Notes: generated by a model from the letters alone, not told the origin. 64,000 nt of DNA from Candidatus Pullichristensenella avicola (GCA_018711655.1 DVIA01000015.1:1-64000), one strand, 5' to 3'. Positions 7,912 to 18,339 are shown, counted from the first letter of the stretch. Made by a program: numbers and translations.

Positions 7912-8748
7912 ATGGCGCTTTATACGATGCGCGAACTGCTTGCCGACGCGCAGGCGCGCGGTTACGGCGTGGGATTTTTCAACGCGGTCAATCTGGAAAT
8001 GATTCGCGCCTGTGTGGAGGCGGCGGAGCAGTTGCGCTCGCCGATTATTCTTGGCACGGCGGAGGCGCTTTTGCCCGTCGCCCCGTTTGAATGGATCGTG
8101 CCGCCGATGCTGGAGGCGGCGCGGCGCGCGAAGGTGCCCGTGGCGGTGCATCTGGACCATACCTATCGCTTCGAAACGCTGATGCAGGCGCTGCGCGCGG
8201 GCTTTGGCTCCATCATGTACGACGGCTCGCGCGAGAGCCACGAAAACAACATTGAACACTCGGCGCAGATCGCCCGCGTCGCCCATGCCATGGGCGTGGG
8301 GCTGGAGTGCGAACTGGGCAGCGTCAGCGGCCTGACCGACGAGGCGGGCCATGAGGACGCAATGGTCTATACCGACCCCGCCGAGGCGGCGGATTTCCTC
8401 GAGCGCACGGGCGCGGACTTTCTGGCCGTGTCCATCGGCACGCAACACGGCGTGTACAAGGCCAAGCCCCGCCTGGACATTCCCCGGCTGAAGGCGATTC
8501 GCGCCGCGGTGGACGCGCCCCTGGTGCTGCACGGCGGCTCCGGCCTTTCGGACGAGGATTTTCGCGAAACCATCGCCGGCGGCATCGCCAAGGTCAACGT
8601 TTTTACCGACGTTATCCTCGCCGGCCGGCGCGCGCTTTGCGAGAATCCCGAGGCGAGCTACCCCGACGGCGTCAGCCTGGCGCGGGAGGCCATGACGCGG
8701 GCCGTGGCGGAAAAACTGCGCCTATTCGGCAGCGCGGGCCGGGCGTAA
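7912..8748 (+). CDS. Class II fructose-bisphosphate (ketose-bisphosphate) aldolase
   Basis: A 278-residue zinc-dependent aldolase that splits a ketose bisphosphate into dihydroxyacetone phosphate and an aldehyde. HLDHTY (catalytic Asp82, zinc ligand His83), GTQHG (His179) and VLHGGSG (His207) match the metal and phosphate sites of the family. Length is typical of the shorter FbaA/GatY/KbaY group, so the natural substrate could be fructose-1,6-bisphosphate or tagatose-1,6-bisphosphate. The ATG at 7912 follows GAAAGGA. It is a single-gene unit. Confidence 0.88.
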   Translation: MALYTMRELLADAQARGYGVGFFNAVNLEMIRACVEAAEQLRSPIILGTAEALLPVAPFEWIVPPMLEAARRAKVPVAVHLDHTYRFETLMQALRAGFGSIMYDGSRESHENNIEHSAQIARVAHAMGVGLECELGSVSGLTDEAGHEDAMVYTDPAEAADFLERTGADFLAVSIGTQHGVYKAKPRLDIPRLKAIRAAVDAPLVLHGGSGLSDEDFRETIAGGIAKVNVFTDVILAGRRALCENPEASYPDGVSLAREAMTRAVAEKLRLFGSAGRA

Positions 8749-9087
8749 GGGGTTCAGGAGCGAAGCGGGCGGTGTCCGCCCCGCCTGCGCGACGCAAGGC
8801 CGGCAAACGGCGGGCCGGATCTGGCGCGGAGGACGTGACGCGTTCATCCGAGCCGGACGCCGGCGCAAACGATCGCCTTCACGGGAAGAACGGTGAAGGC
8901 GATCGTTGCATTTCCCACGCCGGGCCCGGCGGCGCGGCGTTGCCCGCGGGCTTTGCACGAAACGCGCTGTCCGAAGGGGCGATGCCAACCGCGCGGCCAG
9001 GGCAAACGCGCGAACGGAAACGGGGGACGGCCTGCGAAGCGCCAAAGCCGGCCCCGGCGGATCGCGCGCGGGGGAGTTGGACGCATG
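8749..9087. other. Gene-free gap with a long perfect palindrome
   Basis: This 339-bp GC-rich gap lies between convergent genes. Its one clear structure is a perfect 15-bp inverted repeat, AACGATCGCCTTCAC at 8868-8882 and its complement at 8893-8907, with a 10-nt loop. No U-run follows on either strand, so it is a poor classical terminator, though it may still stop converging transcripts or protect RNA ends. Open frames here overlap no recognisable domain. Confidence 0.6.
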
Positions 9088-9600
9088 TTACGGCAGATCC
9101 CCAACCGCCCCGAACAGTTTTCGCCCCATGTCTACGCTCGCGGGGTCGTAGAGCACGAGGTAGACGGCCATGTCGTTTTTTTCACAGAAACGCCCGATCG
9201 TTCCCGCCGCCACGCGCAGCGCCGCTTCGAGGGGGTAGCCGTAAACGCCGGCGGAAATGAGCGGAAAGGCCGCGCTTTGGCAGCCGTTCTCTTCGGCCAA
9301 ACGCAGGCTGTTTTCGTAGCAGGCGGTCAAAAGCGCCTCCTCGCCGCGCGCGCCGCCGCGCCAGATGGGGCCGACGGTGTGGATGACGTATTTGCAGGGC
9401 AGGCGATAGCCCTTCGTCAGCTTCGCCTCGCCCGTCTCGCAGCCGCCCAGCGCGCGGCACTCGCGGAGCAATTCCGGCCCGGCGGCGCGGTGGATGCAGC
9501 CGTCCACGCCGCCCCCGCCGAGCAGCGTTTTGTTGGCGGCGTTGACGATGGCGTCCACGCGCATTTGGGTGATGTCCCCGCGCACGATCTTCAAGGGCAT
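9088..9600 (-). CDS. Macrodomain protein, likely O-acetyl-ADP-ribose deacetylase
   Basis: A 170-residue stand-alone macrodomain of the YmdB/MacroD type, which binds ADP-ribose and removes acetyl or ADP-ribosyl groups. The whole protein is the domain: [19 protein letters not shown], then [15 protein letters not shown] (catalytic loop), [20 protein letters not shown], and ISAGVYGYP. The ATG at 9600 has GGGGG upstream. No sirtuin or ADP-ribosyltransferase gene is adjacent. Its promoter faces away from the pyr operon promoter, so the two share an upstream region. Confidence 0.9.
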   Translation of the reverse strand: MPLKIVRGDITQMRVDAIVNAANKTLLGGGGVDGCIHRAAGPELLRECRALGGCETGEAKLTKGYRLPCKYVIHTVGPIWRGGARGEEALLTACYENSLRLAEENGCQSAAFPLISAGVYGYPLEAALRVAAGTIGRFCEKNDMAVYLVLYDPASVDMGRKLFGAVGDLP

Positions 9601-9631
9601 GCGCGCGCCCCCTTTCCATGGTTTTTTCCAA

Positions 9632-9660
9632 AGTATAGCACAGTTTGCGGCAAAGGGCAA
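9632..9660 (-). promoter_or_regulatory. Promoter of the macrodomain gene
   Basis: On the minus strand, TTGCCC (9655-9660), a 17-nt spacer and TATACT (9632-9637). Confidence 0.7.
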
Positions 9661-9696
9661 TGCGGCGAGCGCGTATGTAAAAGTTTCCGCCCGCCG

Positions 9697-9725
9697 TTGA
9701 CAGGCCCGGGGAATCGTGATAAAAT
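9697..9725 (+). promoter_or_regulatory. Promoter of the pyrimidine biosynthesis operon
   Basis: TTGACA (9697-9702), a 17-nt spacer and TAAAAT (9720-9725). The predicted start near 9732 leaves a leader of about 100 nt before pyrC. Confidence 0.85.
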
Positions 9726-9755
9726 TTTCGGGATGAATCGCGAAACCAGCATGAC

Positions 9756-9817
9756 CGGCAGGATGAGCGCCGCCGCGTTGGGGGGTCTGTTTCCTGCCGC
9801 AGGGCAGGTATTTTTTT
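9756..9817 (+). promoter_or_regulatory. Putative transcription attenuator in the pyr leader
   Basis: A terminator hairpin, CCTGCC/GGCAGG (9793-9798 with 9803-9808) followed by TA and seven T (9811-9817), ends just before the pyrC ribosome site. Its left arm, extended by one base (9793-9799), is also complementary to CGGCAGG at 9756-9762, so an alternative antiterminator stem is possible. This mutually exclusive pairing is the layout of an attenuator, as expected for pyr operons of Gram-positive bacteria controlled by PyrR or by UTP-dependent mechanisms. The PyrR RNA consensus is only weakly matched, so the effector is not established. Confidence 0.6.
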
Positions 9818-9834
9818 GCAAAGGAGGTCAGGGT

Positions 9835-11094
9835 GTGACGCTTGTTCTCAAAAATGCGCGCATCTACGCAAACGGGGCCTTTGCGCCTACGGACGCGCTT
9901 TTGGAAGACGGTCGCCTCGTGGCCATGGAGATGGGCATTCCCGTCCCCTCCCGGGCCGTGGTGTTGGAAAAACCGAATATCGTTCTTTTTCCCGGTTTGA
10001 TCGACGTGCATGTGCACCTTCGCGAGCCGGGATTTTCTTATAAGGAAACGATGGAAACCGGCACCCTGGCGGCGGCGCGCGGCGGCTTTACCCGCGTGTG
10101 CGCTATGCCGAACCTCGACCCCGTGCCGGACAGCCTTGAAGCGCTGAACGCGCAGCTTGACTGCATCCGCGCGGGCGCGAAGGTGCGCGTCTCCCCCTAC
10201 GGGGCCATCACTTGCGGCGAAAAGGGCGAGACGCTGGCCGATATGGCGGCCATGGCCCCCTTCGTGGCCGGCTTTTCCGACGACGGGCGCGGCGTGCAAA
10301 GCGAAGAAATGATGCGCGCGGCCATGCTGGAGGCCAGGCGTCTTAATAAGATCGTCGCCGCCCACTGCGAGGACATGGCCCTCGTGCGCGGCGGCTGCAT
10401 CCACGACGGGGCCTACGCCCGCGCCCACGCGCTTCCCGGCATCTGTTCGGAAAGCGAGTGGCGGCAGGTGGAGCGCGATCTGCGCCTTGCCGAAGAGACG
10501 GGCTGCAAATACCACGTCTGCCACGTTTCTACCAAAGAAAGCGTCGCCCTCATCCGCGCCGCCAAGGCCCGGGGCGTGGACGTGACCTGCGAGACGGGGC
10601 CGCATTACCTGACGCTGGACGAAAATTGCCTTCAGGACGACGGGCGCTTCAAGATGAACCCGCCCCTGCGCGCGAAGGAGGACCGGGAGGCGCTTGTCCA
10701 GGGCCTGCTCGACGGCACGGTGGACATGATCGCCACCGACCACGCGCCGCATTCCGCCGCGGAAAAGTCGCGCGGTTTGCGCTCGAGCCTCATGGGCGTG
10801 GTGGGGCTGGAGACGGCCTTTCCGGTATTGTACACGCATCTGGTCAGAACCGGCGCGATGACGCTGGAAGCGCTGCTTGCGCGCATGCGCGACAATCCCG
10901 CCGCGCGCTTTGGCTTTGACGACCAAAACGACTGGACGGCGTTTGACCTGGACAGCGCCTATGCCGTGGACCCGCGCGCGTTCCTCTCCCGGGGCCGCGC
11001 CACGCCCTTTGCCGGCATGGAAGTGTTTGGAGAATGCCTTTTGACGATCGTAGGAGGGAAAATCGCATGGCAACACCGTATGACCGCAAACTAG
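9835..11094 (+). CDS. pyrC: Dihydroorotase
   Basis: Closes carbamoyl-aspartate to dihydroorotate, the third step of UMP synthesis. The 419-residue class I enzyme shows the metal site: [10 protein letters not shown] (His59, His61), FSDDG, AHCED (His177), HVCHVS (His230) and TDHAPH (Asp302). GTG at 9835 is chosen because AAGGAGG lies 7 nt upstream; an in-frame ATG at 9733 would start almost at the predicted mRNA 5' end. It is the first gene of the operon, just behind the attenuator-like hairpin, and overlaps carA by 28 nt. Confidence 0.93.
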   Translation: MTLVLKNARIYANGAFAPTDALLEDGRLVAMEMGIPVPSRAVVLEKPNIVLFPGLIDVHVHLREPGFSYKETMETGTLAAARGGFTRVCAMPNLDPVPDSLEALNAQLDCIRAGAKVRVSPYGAITCGEKGETLADMAAMAPFVAGFSDDGRGVQSEEMMRAAMLEARRLNKIVAAHCEDMALVRGGCIHDGAYARAHALPGICSESEWRQVERDLRLAEETGCKYHVCHVSTKESVALIRAAKARGVDVTCETGPHYLTLDENCLQDDGRFKMNPPLRAKEDREALVQGLLDGTVDMIATDHAPHSAAEKSRGLRSSLMGVVGLETAFPVLYTHLVRTGAMTLEALLARMRDNPAARFGFDDQNDWTAFDLDSAYAVDPRAFLSRGRATPFAGMEVFGECLLTIVGGKIAWQHRMTAN

Positions 11095-12164
11095 TGCTCG
11101 AGACCGGCGAAGAATTTTATGGCCGGGGCTTTGGCGACGCCCGCGAGAGCGTGGGCGAGGTGGTGTTCGACACCACCATGGTCGGCTATCAGGAGATTGT
11201 TTCCGACCCGGCCTACGCCTTTCAGATCGTGGTGATGACCTATCCGGTGATCGGCAACTACGGCATTTCCGACGACGATTTTGAGAGCCGCACGCCGCTG
11301 GCCGCCGGCCTTGTGGTGCGCGATTACAACGATCAGCCCTCCAATTTCCGCTACACGCGCACGCTGGCGGAGGTGCTGGAGGACAGCCATATCCCCGGCA
11401 TCTGCCAGGTGGACACGCGCCGCCTCGCCCGCCTCATCCGCGATGGCGGCAGCCGCCGCGCGCTTTTGACAAGCGCGGATACGCCCCTGGAGCGCGCCCT
11501 GGAAATCATTCGCCAAACGCCTGCGCGGCGCGACGCGGTGGCGCGCGTTTCCTGCAAAAAGCGCTGGTACTACCGCACCTCCAACCACCGCTTCAACGTG
11601 GTGGCCGTGGATCTGGGCATCAAACTGAGCGTGGTGCGCTGCTTGAGCGCCCGCGGCTGCAACGTCACGGTGGTTCCGTGGAACACCTCCGCCGAGGCCA
11701 TCCTCGCCATGAAGCCGGACGGCGTGCTCTTCTCCGGCGGCCCCGGCGACCCGCGCGATATTCCCGAAACCATCGAAACGGCGCGCGCCCTGCGCGGCAA
11801 ACTGCCCGTCTTTGGCACGGGCGCGGGCCATCTGGCGGTGGCGCTGGCCTACGGCGCGCGCGTGTATAAACTCAAAAGCGGCCACCACGGGGCCAACCAT
11901 CCGGTGCGCTGCCTGGAAACGGGGGAGACGGCCATTACCGCCCAAAATCACGGCTACGCCGTGGAGGCCGCCTCGCTGGAAAATACCGGATTGCGCCTTA
12001 CGCATGTAGACATACTCGACGAAACCGTAGAGGGCCTGGACTGCGAAACCGACCGCCTGATCACCGCCCAATACTGCCCGGAGAGCGCGCCCGGCGCGGC
12101 GAACGGCGATCGGCTCTTCGACCGCTTTGTACAATTCATGAAGGAGGCGGGAAACCATGCCTAA
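11067..12164 (+). CDS. carA: Carbamoyl-phosphate synthase small chain, glutaminase site degenerate
   Basis: In CarAB this subunit hydrolyses glutamine and passes ammonia to CarB. The 365-residue protein keeps the full fold: an N-terminal CPSase_sm domain ([16 protein letters not shown]) and a C-terminal class I amidotransferase domain. The active site is broken: the usual FGICLGHQ reads FGTGAGHL at 249-256, so the nucleophile Cys is Gly252, and the usual QYHPE reads QYCPE at 335-339, so the base His is Cys337. Glu339 remains. Glutaminase activity is therefore not expected, and ammonia-dependent synthesis is inferred. AGGAGG precedes the ATG at 11067. The gene lies within the operon and overlaps carB by 8 nt. 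Confidence 0.9.
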   Translation: MATPYDRKLVLETGEEFYGRGFGDARESVGEVVFDTTMVGYQEIVSDPAYAFQIVVMTYPVIGNYGISDDDFESRTPLAAGLVVRDYNDQPSNFRYTRTLAEVLEDSHIPGICQVDTRRLARLIRDGGSRRALLTSADTPLERALEIIRQTPARRDAVARVSCKKRWYYRTSNHRFNVVAVDLGIKLSVVRCLSARGCNVTVVPWNTSAEAILAMKPDGVLFSGGPGDPRDIPETIETARALRGKLPVFGTGAGHLAVALAYGARVYKLKSGHHGANHPVRCLETGETAITAQNHGYAVEAASLENTGLRLTHVDILDETVEGLDCETDRLITAQYCPESAPGAANGDRLFDRFVQFMKEAGNHA

Positions 12165-15100
12165 GCGCACGGACATCCACAAAATACTCGTCATCGGCTC
12201 CGGCCCCATCGTCATCGGCCAGGCCGCGGAATTTGACTACGCGGGCACGCAGGCCTGCCTCGCCCTCAAGGAGGAGGGCTACGAGGTGGTGCTGGTCAAC
12301 TCCAACCCCGCCACCATCATGACCGACACCGCCATTGCCGACAAGGTGTATATGGAGCCCTTGAAGCTGGAATACCTGGCCAAGATCCTCCGCTACGAGC
12401 GCCCGGACGCCATCGTGCCCGGCATCGGCGGGCAGACGGGCCTCAACCTCGCCATGCAACTGGAGCGCAAGGGCGTTTTGCGCGAGTGCCAGGTGGAACT
12501 GCTGGGCACGAACAGCACCTCCATCGAGCGCGCCGAGGATCGCGAACTGTTCAAGGAACTGTGCGAGGAACTGGGCGAGCCGGTGCTGCCCTCGCTCATC
12601 ACCCATTCCATGGAAGAGGGCGTGGCCGCGGCGGAGACCATCGGCTATCCGGTGGTGCTGCGCCCGGCGTTTACCCTCGGCGGCACGGGCGGCGGCTTTG
12701 CTTCCGATGAAGAAGAGCTGCGCGCCATTATGAAAAACGCCCTCAAGCTCTCCCCGGTGCATCAGGTGCTGGTGGAAAAGAGCATCAAGGGCTACAAGGA
12801 GATCGAATTCGAGGTGATGCGCGACAAAAGCGACACCGCCATCACCATCTGCAGCATGGAAAACGTCGATCCCGTGGGCATCCACACCGGCGATTCCATC
12901 GTCGTCGCTCCCTGTCAGACGCTCAGCAGCCGCGAATACGGCATTTTGCGCGACGCGGCGCTGCGCATCATTCGCGCGTTGAAAATCGAGGGCGGCTGCA
13001 ACGTGCAGTTTGCGCTCGATCCGGAATCCTTCCGCTATTATGTCATCGAGGTCAATCCCCGCGTGTCGCGCTCCTCGGCGCTGGCTTCCAAGGCCAGCGG
13101 TTATCCGATCGCGCGCGTGTCGGCGAAGATCGCCGTGGGCATGACGCTTTCCGAGATCCGCCTGGCCAATGTGCCCGCCAGCTTCGAACCGGCGCTGGAC
13201 TATGTGGTCGCCAAGATGCCGCGCTTCCCCTTTGACAAGTTTGCCACCGCCTCCAACAAGCTTTCCACGCAGATGAAGGCCACGGGCGAGGTGATGAGCA
13301 TTGGCCGCACGCTGGAGGAGAGCTTCTTAAAGGCCGTGCGCTCGTTGGAAATCGGCGTTTGCCATGTGCACATGCCCAAGTTTGACAAGACCCCGGATGC
13401 GGCGCTGCTTCAGTACGTCTCCATCGGCACGGACGACCGCCTCTTCGCCATCGCCGAACTTCTGCGCCGCGGCGTGGACGCGAGCACCATCTGCAACCAC
13501 ACGCAGATCGACATGCTCTTCCTCGATTGCGTGAAGAGGATCGTCGATTACGAGCGCGTGCTTTCCGCCCGCCCCGGCGACCGCGAATGCCTGCTTGCGG
13601 CCAAGCGCATGGGCTTTGCCGACAAGTATATCGCCAAACTGTGGAACACCGACGAGGACGAAATCTTCGCCCTTCGCAAACAGATGCGCCTTTTCCCCGT
13701 TTACAAGACCATCGACACCTGCGCCGGCGAATTTCCCGGGTATGTGCCCTATTTCTACTCCACATACGAGGAGGAAAACGAGTCCGTCGTCGAAAACCGC
13801 CGCAAGGTGATCGTGCTGGGCAGCGGCCCCATCCGCATCGGCCAGGGCGTGGAGTTCGACTATTCCACCGTGCACGCCGTCAAGACCATCAAGGAAAGCG
13901 GCTACGAGGCCATCATCATCAACAACAACCCGGAGACTGTGTCCACCGACTATACCACCAGCGACAAGCTCTATTTTGAACCCCTCACGCCCGAGGACGT
14001 GATGAACGTCATCGAACTGGAAAAGCCGGAGGGCGTCATCGCCTCGCTGGGCGGGCAGACGGCCATCAACCTGGCAGAACCCCTGATGAAGCGCGGCGTG
14101 CGCATCATCGGCACGGATTTTGAGGCCATCGAAAAGGCCGAGAACCGCGACGCCTTTGAAAAGGTGATGCAGTCCCTCGGCATTCCCCAGCCGCGCGGCG
14201 AGGCCGTGACCGACATCGAAGAGGGCGTGCGCGTGGCCGCGCAGATCGGCTATCCGGTGCTGGTGCGCCCCAGCTATGTGCTCGGCGGGCGCGCCATGCA
14301 GATCGTCTCCGGCGAGGAGATGCTGCGCGCCTACCTGAAAAACGCCGTGGAGATCAACGAAAAGCAGCCAGTGCTGGTGGACAAGTACATCGTCGGCCGC
14401 GAACTGGAAGTGGACGCCGTTTGCGACGGAAAAGAAGTGTTCGTGCCCGGCATTATGGAACTGGTCGAGCGCACGGGCATCCACTCCGGCGACTCCATCA
14501 GCGTCTATCCCACCTTCTCGGTGAGCGAAAAGGCCAAGAAGATCATCCTTGAATACACCCGCCGCCTGGGCCTGGCCATCGGCATCGTCGGGCTTTACAA
14601 CATACAGTTCATCGTCGATGCGCAGGAGAACGTCTACGTCATCGAGGTCAACCCCCGCTCCTCGCGCACGGTGCCGTTCCTCTCCAAAGCCAGCGGCTGG
14701 CAGCTTGCCGACATCGCCACCCGCTGCATCCTCGGAAAGAGCCTCAGGGAGCAGGGCATTTCCTGCCTCTACCCGCCGGAGAAGAAGCGCTGGTATGTGA
14801 AGGTGCCCGCCTTCTCGTTTACCAAGCTGGCGGGTCTGGACGCCTACCTCTCCCCGGAGATGAAATCCACCGGCGAGGCCATCGGTTACGACGACAGCAT
14901 GACCCGCGCCCTCTACAAGGCCCTGCAGGCCTCGGGCATGACGGTGATGAACTACGGCACCATCCTCGTCTCCCTGGCCGACCGCGACAAGGAAGAGGCG
15001 CTGCCGCTCGTCCGCCGCTTCTACAACCTCGGCTTCAACATCGAGGCCACCAGCGGCACCGCGGCCTTTTTGAAGAGCCACGGCATCCGCACGCGCGTGA

Positions 15101-15336
15101 AAAAGAAGATCAGCGACGGCAGCGAGGAAATTCTCGATTCCATCCGTCAGGGTTACGTCAGCTACGTCATCAACACGCGCGACATGAACTCGCTCGATCA
15201 ACTCTCCGACGGCTACGAGATCCGCCGCTGCGCCGTGGAAAACAACGTGACCATGTTTACCGCGCTGGACACGGTGAAAGTGCTTCTGGACGTATTGGAA
15301 GAGACGACCCTGACCATCTCGACCATCGACGCATAG
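12157..15336 (+). CDS. carB: Carbamoyl-phosphate synthase large chain
   Basis: Makes carbamoyl phosphate from bicarbonate, ATP and ammonia for pyrimidines and arginine. The 1059-residue protein has the expected duplicated structure: two ATP-grasp synthetase halves beginning [16 protein letters not shown] and [16 protein letters not shown], an oligomerisation region between them, and a C-terminal MGS-like allosteric domain where UMP and ornithine act in homologues. Both halves keep the NP(R/A) and EVNPR elements ([16 protein letters not shown] and [16 protein letters not shown]). Length is close to that of E. coli CarB (about 1070). It starts inside the carA stop region. Nothing suggests loss of the synthetase sites, in contrast to CarA. 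Confidence 0.95.
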   Translation: MPKRTDIHKILVIGSGPIVIGQAAEFDYAGTQACLALKEEGYEVVLVNSNPATIMTDTAIADKVYMEPLKLEYLAKILRYERPDAIVPGIGGQTGLNLAMQLERKGVLRECQVELLGTNSTSIERAEDRELFKELCEELGEPVLPSLITHSMEEGVAAAETIGYPVVLRPAFTLGGTGGGFASDEEELRAIMKNALKLSPVHQVLVEKSIKGYKEIEFEVMRDKSDTAITICSMENVDPVGIHTGDSIVVAPCQTLSSREYGILRDAALRIIRALKIEGGCNVQFALDPESFRYYVIEVNPRVSRSSALASKASGYPIARVSAKIAVGMTLSEIRLANVPASFEPALDYVVAKMPRFPFDKFATASNKLSTQMKATGEVMSIGRTLEESFLKAVRSLEIGVCHVHMPKFDKTPDAALLQYVSIGTDDRLFAIAELLRRGVDASTICNHTQIDMLFLDCVKRIVDYERVLSARPGDRECLLAAKRMGFADKYIAKLWNTDEDEIFALRKQMRLFPVYKTIDTCAGEFPGYVPYFYSTYEEENESVVENRRKVIVLGSGPIRIGQGVEFDYSTVHAVKTIKESGYEAIIINNNPETVSTDYTTSDKLYFEPLTPEDVMNVIELEKPEGVIASLGGQTAINLAEPLMKRGVRIIGTDFEAIEKAENRDAFEKVMQSLGIPQPRGEAVTDIEEGVRVAAQIGYPVLVRPSYVLGGRAMQIVSGEEMLRAYLKNAVEINEKQPVLVDKYIVGRELEVDAVCDGKEVFVPGIMELVERTGIHSGDSISVYPTFSVSEKAKKIILEYTRRLGLAIGIVGLYNIQFIVDAQENVYVIEVNPRSSRTVPFLSKASGWQLADIATRCILGKSLREQGISCLYPPEKKRWYVKVPAFSFTKLAGLDAYLSPEMKSTGEAIGYDDSMTRALYKALQASGMTVMNYGTILVSLADRDKEEALPLVRRFYNLGFNIEATSGTAAFLKSHGIRTRVKKKISDGSEEILDSIRQGYVSYVINTRDMNSLDQLSDGYEIRRCAVENNVTMFTALDTVKVLLDVLEETTLTISTIDA

Positions 15337-15345
15337 GGAGGCGGC

Positions 15346-16080
15346 ATGAAAAAAGGGCTTTTTACCGTGATGGAAAACGCCAGCATCGCCGAGCGCACGC
15401 TGCGCATGACGCTGGCGGGCGACGCCTCGGCCATCGTGCGGGCGGGGCAGTTTGTCAACGTGGAAATCGAGGGCTTGTACCTGCGCCGGCCCATCAGCGT
15501 TTGCGACTGGGAGGCGGGCAGGGTAGTGCTCGTCTACAAGGTGGTCGGCGCGGGCACGCAGAAACTCGCCAGCCTGCGCCCCGGCGCGGCGCTGGATCTG
15601 CTCACCGGGCTTGGCAACGGCTTTGACGCCGGCGCTTCCGGCGCGCGGCCGCTGCTGGTGGGCGGCGGCGTGGGCGCGCCGCCCCTCTACGGGCTGGCAA
15701 AGCGCCTGATGGCGGCGGGCAGGCAGGTCACGGCGGCGCTGGGGTTCGGCAGCGCGCGCGAGGCCATTCTGGTCGATGAACTGCGCGCGCTGGGCGCGGA
15801 GGTGCGCGTGGCCACCATGGATGGAAGCATGGGGACGAAGGGGCTGGTCACAGATCTGTTTCCGGCGCTTGGCACGCCCACCTACTTCTACGCCTGCGGC
15901 CCGGAAAAGATGCTCGCCGCCGTGGAGCGCGCCCTGCCCTGCGATGGCGAAATGAGCTACGAAGAGCGCATGGGCTGCGGCTTCGGCGCCTGCGTGGGCT
16001 GCACCTGCCAGACGAAAAGCGGCCCCAGGCGCGTCTGCAAGGACGGGCCGGTGTTCAAAAAAGGGGAGGTGCTTTCGTGA
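15346..16080 (+). CDS. pyrK: Dihydroorotate dehydrogenase B, electron transfer subunit
   Basis: Carries FAD and a [2Fe-2S] cluster and passes electrons from PyrD to NAD+. The 244-residue protein has a ferredoxin-reductase-like FAD domain (LRRPISVCDWEAG), a nucleotide-binding domain with VGGGVGAPPLYGLAK, and a C-terminal cluster motif GCGFGACVGCTCQ followed by VCKDGP, which supplies the four cysteines. GGGAGG lies before the ATG. The next gene starts with GTG inside its stop codon (GTGA), so the two subunits are translationally coupled. Confidence 0.94.
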   Translation: MKKGLFTVMENASIAERTLRMTLAGDASAIVRAGQFVNVEIEGLYLRRPISVCDWEAGRVVLVYKVVGAGTQKLASLRPGAALDLLTGLGNGFDAGASGARPLLVGGGVGAPPLYGLAKRLMAAGRQVTAALGFGSAREAILVDELRALGAEVRVATMDGSMGTKGLVTDLFPALGTPTYFYACGPEKMLAAVERALPCDGEMSYEERMGCGFGACVGCTCQTKSGPRRVCKDGPVFKKGEVLS

Positions 16081-16991
16081 ATACGCAGGTAACGCTCTCC
16101 GGCTGGACGCTGGACAACCCCGTCATCCCCGCCAGCGGCACCTTCGGCTACGGCTATGAGTTTTCCGAGTGGTACGACATCAACATCCTCGGCACGTTCT
16201 CTTTCAAGGGCACCACGCTGGAAGCGCGCTTTGGCAACCCCACGCCGCGCATCGCCGAGGCGCCCTGCGGCATGCTCAACGCCGTGGGCCTGCAAAACCC
16301 CGGCGTGCAGGCCGTCGTCCGCGAGGAACTGCCCAAACTCAAAAAGGTGTTCCGCAAAAAGGTCATCGCCAACGTCAGCGGTTTTTCCGTGGACGAATAT
16401 GCCCGCACTTGCGCCATTTTGGACCGCGAGGAACAGGTGGGGCTTTTGGAAGTGAACATCTCCTGCCCCAACGTCCACGGCGGCGGCATGGCCTTCGGCT
16501 CGTCTCCGGAAATGGCCGCCAAAGTCACCGAGGCGGTCAAGGCGGCGACGAAAAAGCCTGTTTATATGAAACTTTCCCCCAACGCCGCCGACATCGCCGA
16601 AGTGGCGCGCGCCTGCGAGGAAGCGGGCGCGGACGGCGTTTGCCTCATCAACACGCTCCTGGGCATGCGCATCGACCCGCGCACGCGCCGGCCCATCCTC
16701 GCCAACACCTTCGGCGGCCTCTCCGGCCCCTGCGTGCTGCCCGTGGCGCTGCGCATGGTCTGGCAGGTGTACGAGGCCGTGAACATCCCCATCATCGGCA
16801 TGGGCGGCGTCGCAAGCGCCGCGGACGTGCTGGAAATGATGCTGGCCGGCGCCACGGCGGTGGAGGTCGGCGCCGCGAACCTGAAAAACCCCTATGCCTG
16901 CCGGGACATCGTCCGCGCCCTGCCTGCGGAAATGGCCCGCTGCGGCGTAGAAAACCTTACCGACATCATAGGAGGCGCGCACCATGGGTAA
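16077..16991 (+). CDS. pyrD: Dihydroorotate dehydrogenase B, catalytic subunit
   Basis: Oxidises dihydroorotate to orotate, the fourth step of UMP synthesis, using FMN. The 304-residue type 1B enzyme has [13 protein letters not shown] at the N-terminus, the catalytic cysteine in [17 protein letters not shown], and the phosphate-binding [13 protein letters not shown]. The presence of pyrK next door fits the NAD-linked class. The start is GTG at 16077 with GGGGAGG upstream. It overlaps pyrF by 8 nt. Confidence 0.94.
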   Translation: MNTQVTLSGWTLDNPVIPASGTFGYGYEFSEWYDINILGTFSFKGTTLEARFGNPTPRIAEAPCGMLNAVGLQNPGVQAVVREELPKLKKVFRKKVIANVSGFSVDEYARTCAILDREEQVGLLEVNISCPNVHGGGMAFGSSPEMAAKVTEAVKAATKKPVYMKLSPNAADIAEVARACEEAGADGVCLINTLLGMRIDPRTRRPILANTFGGLSGPCVLPVALRMVWQVYEAVNIPIIGMGGVASAADVLEMMLAGATAVEVGAANLKNPYACRDIVRALPAEMARCGVENLTDIIGGAHHG

Positions 16992-17682
16992 AGACGTCAT
17001 CATCGCTCTGGACTTCCCGAACCGCGAGGAAACGCTTGCCTTCCTCGACCGCTTCACCGGCAAAAAGCCCTTTGTCAAGGTGGGCATGGAACTCTTTTAC
17101 GCCGAAGGGCCGCAGATCGTGCGCGAGATCAAGCGCCGCGGCCACAAAATTTTCCTGGACCTCAAGCTCTGCGACATCCCCAATACCGTCAAAGGCGGCA
17201 TGCGCTCGCTTTCGCAGCTGGACGTGGACATGACCAATTTGCACGCCTTCGGCACCATCGCCATGATGGAGGCCGCCATCGAAGGCCTGACCCGCCCGGA
17301 CGGCACGCGGCCCATGCTCATCGCCGTAACGCAGTTGACCAGCACCGACCAGATGCGCATGGAAAAGGAACTGCTCATTGAAAAGCCGCTTCCTGAAGTG
17401 GTGATGCACTACGCGCAGCTGGCCCGCGCCGCCGGGCTGGACGGCGTGGTCTGCTCGCCCCTGGAGGCGGGCGAGGTGCACGCGCGCTGCGGCGCGGACT
17501 TTGTCACCGTCACCCCCGGCGTGCGCTTCGCCGGCGGCGATACGGGCGACCAGAAGCGCGTCACCACCCCGGAAAAGGCCCGGGAACTCGGCTCGGACTA
17601 CATCGTCGTCGGCCGCCCCATCACCAAAGCGGAGGATCCCGTGGAGGCCTACGAGCGCTGCCTGAACGGCTTTGTCGGATAA
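16984..17682 (+). CDS. pyrF: Orotidine 5'-phosphate decarboxylase
   Basis: Converts OMP to UMP, the last step of the pathway. The 232-residue protein shows IALDFPN at the N-terminus, the catalytic [10 protein letters not shown] (the Asp-x-Lys-x-x-Asp array is intact; the more common His within it is Cys), [10 protein letters not shown] and the phosphate-binding VVGRPIT. It starts inside the end of pyrD, behind AGGAGG at 16972. Confidence 0.95.
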   Translation: MGKDVIIALDFPNREETLAFLDRFTGKKPFVKVGMELFYAEGPQIVREIKRRGHKIFLDLKLCDIPNTVKGGMRSLSQLDVDMTNLHAFGTIAMMEAAIEGLTRPDGTRPMLIAVTQLTSTDQMRMEKELLIEKPLPEVVMHYAQLARAAGLDGVVCSPLEAGEVHARCGADFVTVTPGVRFAGGDTGDQKRVTTPEKARELGSDYIVVGRPITKAEDPVEAYERCLNGFVG

Positions 17683-17694
17683 GGAGGGAAAACC

Positions 17695-18339
17695 ATGGAA
17701 CTGCAAGAAAGGATCGCCCGCGACCTGCTTTCCATCGGCGCGGTGTTCCTGCGCCCGCAGCAGCCCTTCACCTGGGCAAGCGGCATCAAAAGCCCCGTTT
17801 ACTGCGATAACCGCCTCACCCTCACCGCGCCGGAGGTGCGGCTGGACGTGGAAAACGGCCTTGCCGAAACCATCCGAAAAAATTACCCGGACTGCGAAGT
17901 GCTGATGGGCACCTCCACCGCCGGCATCGCCCACGCCGCCATCACCGCGCACATCCTCGGCCTGCCCATGGGCTATGTGCGCTCCGGCGCCAAGGACCAC
18001 GGCCGCGGCAACCAGATCGAGGGCAAATTGGAGAAGGGCCAGAAGGTCGTGGTCGTCGAGGACCTCATTTCCACCGGCGGCAGCGTCATCGAAGTGGTCA
18101 ACGTGCTGCGCGAGGCCGGCGCGCAGGTGCTGGGCATCGCCAGCATCTTCACCTACGGCATGAAGAAGGGCCTTGAGCGCCTCGCCGCCGCCAATGTCGG
18201 GAACATCAGCCTTTCCAACTTCGACGCCGTCTGCCGCGTGGCCGCGCAGGAGGGCTATATCCAGGAGGCGGACATCGAGCGTTTGCTGGCCTTCCGCGAC
18301 AATCCCTCGGATGAAAGCTGGATCGGAGGCGCAAAATGA
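17695..18339 (+). CDS. pyrE: Orotate phosphoribosyltransferase
   Basis: Joins orotate to PRPP to give OMP, the fifth step of the pathway. The 214-residue protein carries the PRPP loop [13 protein letters not shown] and the flexible loop [13 protein letters not shown]. Its ATG follows AAGGAGGGAAAACC. The stop overlaps the pyrB start as ATGA. Confidence 0.95.
   Translation: MELQERIARDLLSIGAVFLRPQQPFTWASGIKSPVYCDNRLTLTAPEVRLDVENGLAETIRKNYPDCEVLMGTSTAGIAHAAITAHILGLPMGYVRSGAKDHGRGNQIEGKLEKGQKVVVVEDLISTGGSVIEVVNVLREAGAQVLGIASIFTYGMKKGLERLAAANVGNISLSNFDAVCRVAAQEGYIQEADIERLLAFRDNPSDESWIGGAK

Noticed and set aside
9751-9764. PyrR RNA-binding site
   Set aside because: Only a loose, gapped match to the known consensus; kept as a hypothesis and not annotated.
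8893-9834. N-terminal extension of pyrC over the preceding 900 bp
   Set aside because: The frame is open but antisense to the macrodomain gene; GTG at 9835 has the ribosome site and gives the normal length.
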